A DNA stretch of 9,282 bases from positions 1 through 9,282 of the forward strand of contig CAJUFV010000227.1 of NCBI GenBank assembly GCA_910585795.1, in the 5' to 3' direction. The notes below the pieces were generated by a model. The model saw only the letters and a program-made list of their open reading frames with translations, did not search any database and was not told the DNA's origin. This DNA comes from an uncultured Clostridia bacterium (GTDB lineage Bacteria > Bacillota > Clostridia > UBA1381). Below, piece after piece: positions 6,598 through 9,282 of this stretch. Positions within the stretch are counted from its first letter, which is position 1. Each line of letters begins with the position of its first letter. A program made the position numbers and the translations under genes.

Positions 6598-7923
6598 CTA
6601 CATTTTCTTTTCGTTTTTCTCTCTTACTATAAATCGTATCGGCGTACCCTCAAATCCGAATGCTTCACGTACCTGATTTTCAATAAAACGCAAATACGAA
6701 TAATGAAATAAATCCTTTGAATTCGCAAACAGTATAAACGTTGGGGGCGCGGACGCCGCCTGTGTGCCGTAGTATACCTTTAATCTTCTCCCTTTATCTG
6801 AAGGCGGCTGCTGTTTTGCCATTGCCTCATTCAGCACGTCATTAAGCATACCCGTTGTGATTCTGCGCTTATGCTGTTCATTAACCTTTTTAATTATATC
6901 AAGCAGCTTATCAACACGCTGCCCTGTCTTTGCGCTGATAAATACAATTTCCGCATATGACATAAACGCAAATTCCTCACGCACACGCAGGGTGAAATTC
7001 TTCATTGTCTTGTCGTCTTTTCTTACTGAATCCCACTTATTTACGGCAAATACGCACGCTCTGCCCTGCTCATGCGCATACCCCGCTATTTTTGTATCCT
7101 GCTCAGTTATTCCCTCACTTGCATCAATCATTATAACACACACATCACTTCTGTCAACTGCCGCAAGAGAACGTACAACACTGTAACGCTCTACATTTTC
7201 GTCAATCTTTCCGCGTTTTCTCATTCCCGCGGTATCTATAAATAAAAATTTATCACTGTCTTTTTCATAATGTGAGTCAATAGCGTCACGCGTTGTACCA
7301 GCAATATTGCTCACAATGACCCTATCCTCACCAAGAATTCTATTTATCAGGGAGGACTTGCCGGCATTCGGCTTGCCTATTACTGCTACTTTTATTTCAT
7401 CCTCAGCCTCCGAAGTGTCCGCATCCTCTGGAAATTTATGAGTAACCTCATCAAGCAAATCACCAACCCCAAGTCCATGAGTTGATGAAACTGCTATCGG
7501 GTCACCAAGACCAAGATTATAAAACTCATAAAACTCAAACGGAGGCTCTCCGGTGTTATCTACTTTATTTACAGCAAGCACTATTTTCTTTTTTGCCTTT
7601 AACAGCATTTGTGCCACATCACTGTCATTCGCTGTCACTCCATCCTTGACATTCGTCATTAAAATCACAACATCTGCCATCTCTATAGCAAGCTGTGCCT
7701 GACGACGCATCTGAACAAGTATTTCATCCTTTGACGCGGGCTCAATACCTCCTGTATCAATAAGAGTGAACTGCTTATCCAGCCATGAAGCGTCAGAAAA
7801 AATCCTGTCGCGTGTCACGCCGGGAGTATCCTCAACTATACTTATTCGCTTTCCTGTTATCTTATTAAACAAAGTCGATTTACCCACATTAGGTCTGCCT
7901 ACTATTGCTACTACCGGTTTCAT
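6598..7923 (-). CDS. der: Ribosome biogenesis GTPase Der (EngA), tandem G domains plus KH-like domain
   Basis: Cytosolic GTPase needed for assembly of the 50S ribosomal subunit. At 441 residues it has the normal length. G domain 1 has the P-loop GRPNVGKST (9-17), the switch DTPGVTRDR (32-40), DTGG (56-59), NKVD (119-122) and the SST G5 loop near 147. An acidic linker with EDADTSEAEDE (166-176) joins the domains. G domain 2 has GKPNAGKSS (183-191), GTTRDA (209-214), DTAGMRKRGKI (230-240), NKWD (295-298) and SAKTG (330-334). The C-terminal KH-like domain spans about 352-435 and ends in a short basic tail. All nucleotide-binding motifs are intact in both domains. The ATG at 7923 has GGAG eight bases upstream, within the end of the preceding gene, whose stop is only two bases away. 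This suggests coupled translation. Confidence 0.97.
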   Translation of the reverse strand: MKPVVAIVGRPNVGKSTLFNKITGKRISIVEDTPGVTRDRIFSDASWLDKQFTLIDTGGIEPASKDEILVQMRRQAQLAIEMADVVILMTNVKDGVTANDSDVAQMLLKAKKKIVLAVNKVDNTGEPPFEFYEFYNLGLGDPIAVSSTHGLGVGDLLDEVTHKFPEDADTSEAEDEIKVAVIGKPNAGKSSLINRILGEDRVIVSNIAGTTRDAIDSHYEKDSDKFLFIDTAGMRKRGKIDENVERYSVVRSLAAVDRSDVCVIMIDASEGITEQDTKIAGYAHEQGRACVFAVNKWDSVRKDDKTMKNFTLRVREEFAFMSYAEIVFISAKTGQRVDKLLDIIKKVNEQHKRRITTGMLNDVLNEAMAKQQPPSDKGRRLKVYYGTQAASAPPTFILFANSKDLFHYSYLRFIENQVREAFGFEGTPIRFIVREKNEKKM

Positions 7924-7925
7924 AA

Positions 7926-9248
7926 TTAAAACTCCAATTCTTCTTCCAAAATTTTTTCTATAAATTCATATCCATCATTCAAAACAGGCACTATTTGTAC
8001 ATTAAGCGCCTTTTCCACGTCCCTAACAGTTGTATCATCAAGAAATATGTTGTCATCGTCGCGCAGCATTGAATGAGGTATGAGCAGTTTATTCGTTGTT
8101 ATCTTTCCTTCTAGCTGTTCTATAATATCACATCCGCATACCAGTCCGGATACACTCACACCGCCTCCGAAAAAGTTATTTTTTATAGCATAAACATCTA
8201 TCTCAATACCCTCGCACTTATGCTCAATTTTTTCCGCAAGACCGCTTATAAATGCATATGATATTTCTCCGGTAGCAATACTGACATGTATTGAACGCGG
8301 TTTACTCTTCAGCAGCTTAATCGCACTGTTAAACTCCTCACGCATGCTCGCAATTAGTCCAACACCGTTTTCAAGCTGAGGAAATCCCTCATAACATTCA
8401 CTGTCAGGTATCGGCATATCGGCAGCTATATAAAACTCGTCTGACAAATATACCAACCGCGTTCCATATTGCTCCAAAAATTTATTTTGTATATCCTCTG
8501 TAAATTTTACTGCTTCAGCGCTGCTTTCCTTTGTAAAAGACTTTAACGGATACAAACCGTCACGATAACGCGTAAGACCTACCGGAACAACTGAAATACT
8601 GTTTACATACGGATATAATACGCCCAAATCGTACAAAGTCTTTCTTAAATTTTCTCCGTCATTTATTCCTGGACACAATACAATCTGACAATTCATATAG
8701 ATACCATTCTCCGCGAATCTTTGCATTATTTCATAGCATTTACCCGCAAAACGATTATTAAGCATCGTACTGCGCAATTTAGGCTCTGTCGCGTGAACAC
8801 TAATATTGATTGGTGAAACCCTCATTTTTATAAGACGGTCAATTTCATCATCCGACATATTAGTAAGTGTGACATAATTCCCCTGCAAAAAAGACAAACG
8901 CGTATCATCATCTTTAAAATACACTGTCTCTCTCATACCTTTAGGAAGCTGGTCAATAAAACAAAAAATACACTTATTACAACAGCTTTGAGCCGCATCT
9001 ATAAGTCCTTCCGAAAATTCAATACCTAAATCCTCGTAATCATTTTCAATAGTTATTATTTCCGTTATGCCATCTTTTTTTATAACTTCAAGAGTAACCT
9101 CATACTCGGCGGTAAGATATCTGTATTCCAAAATATCATGAAAATCATGACCATTTATACTCACCAGTATATCTCCGGCTTCCAGTCCCGCTTCTTCCGC
9201 AGCAGAATATGGCTCTATATATTTAATTTTGGTGTCAGCTTTTCTCAT
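7926..9248 (-). CDS. PDZ / radical SAM / DUF512 protein of unknown function
   Basis: The 440-residue protein has the recognisable layout of the DUF512 family (TIGR03279-like). A PDZ-like domain covers about residues 8-75 (IEPYSAAEEAGLEAGDILVS, then INGHD). A radical SAM core follows, with C89-x3-C93-x2-C96 in the family signature NKCIFCFIDQLP. The C-terminal DUF512 region carries NNFFGGGVSVSGL (357-369), a GCDI motif and LDDTTVRDVEKAL (403-415). The cysteines imply a [4Fe-4S] cluster and S-adenosylmethionine use, but the substrate is unknown to me. There is no signal peptide or membrane helix, so a cytosolic site is expected. In many Clostridia the gene lies directly before der, as here, with a two-base gap. 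The ATG at 9248 is preceded by GGGG eight bases upstream, a modest ribosome binding site. Only 34 bases remain to the window edge, so the promoter is not visible. Confidence 0.92.
   Translation of the reverse strand: MRKADTKIKYIEPYSAAEEAGLEAGDILVSINGHDFHDILEYRYLTAEYEVTLEVIKKDGITEIITIENDYEDLGIEFSEGLIDAAQSCCNKCIFCFIDQLPKGMRETVYFKDDDTRLSFLQGNYVTLTNMSDDEIDRLIKMRVSPINISVHATEPKLRSTMLNNRFAGKCYEIMQRFAENGIYMNCQIVLCPGINDGENLRKTLYDLGVLYPYVNSISVVPVGLTRYRDGLYPLKSFTKESSAEAVKFTEDIQNKFLEQYGTRLVYLSDEFYIAADMPIPDSECYEGFPQLENGVGLIASMREEFNSAIKLLKSKPRSIHVSIATGEISYAFISGLAEKIEHKCEGIEIDVYAIKNNFFGGGVSVSGLVCGCDIIEQLEGKITTNKLLIPHSMLRDDDNIFLDDTTVRDVEKALNVQIVPVLNDGYEFIEKILEEELEF
7932..7935 (-). promoter_or_regulatory. Ribosome binding site of der inside the upstream gene
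   Basis: GGAG on the minus strand, eight bases before the der ATG, falls in the last codons of the DUF512 gene (Glu-Phe end). It supports start 7923 and translational coupling of the two genes. Confidence 0.65.
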
Positions 9249-9282
9249 ATATATATCCCCATTTTATTTTATCCACTATGTA

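Overview
The window is an AT-rich, densely packed bacterial chromosome segment. All eight genes lie on the minus strand. They are read from the right edge toward the left edge, with gaps of 1 to 28 bases except for one of 123 bases. The AT-rich codon use, strong GGAGG-type ribosome binding sites and the order DUF512 protein - der - plsY - gpsA point to a low-GC Gram-positive bacterium. It is most likely a member of the Clostridia, perhaps Lachnospiraceae-like; this placement is inference from gene order and protein style, not from a marker gene.

In transcription order, the right half (9248 down to 4719) holds housekeeping genes. First comes a PDZ/radical-SAM/DUF512 protein of unknown reaction. 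Then come the double-GTPase ribosome assembly factor Der, the glycerol-3-phosphate acyltransferase PlsY, and the glycerol-3-phosphate dehydrogenase GpsA. GpsA makes glycerol-3-phosphate and PlsY acylates it, so these two adjacent genes form the entry to phospholipid synthesis. A 123-base gap between der and plsY contains a perfect TATAAT and a strong ribosome binding site. It is the only place inside the window where a new transcript could plausibly begin.

The left half (4693 down to 1) is a potassium uptake block. It holds trkA (tandem-RCK regulator), trkH (channel-like transporter subunit), a second channel subunit of the KtrB type, and a single-RCK KtrA regulator that runs off the left edge after 162 residues. 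Two complete-looking K+ transporters, Trk and Ktr, are therefore encoded back to back with mirrored order: regulator-channel, then channel-regulator.

I see no RNA genes, insertion sequences, CRISPR arrays, phage genes, clear terminators or broken genes. The region looks like ordinary core chromosome, and I found no convincing previously undescribed system. The items most worth a second look are the double K+ module fused to the der-plsY-gpsA operon, the uncharacterised radical-SAM/DUF512 protein, and the long PlsY.
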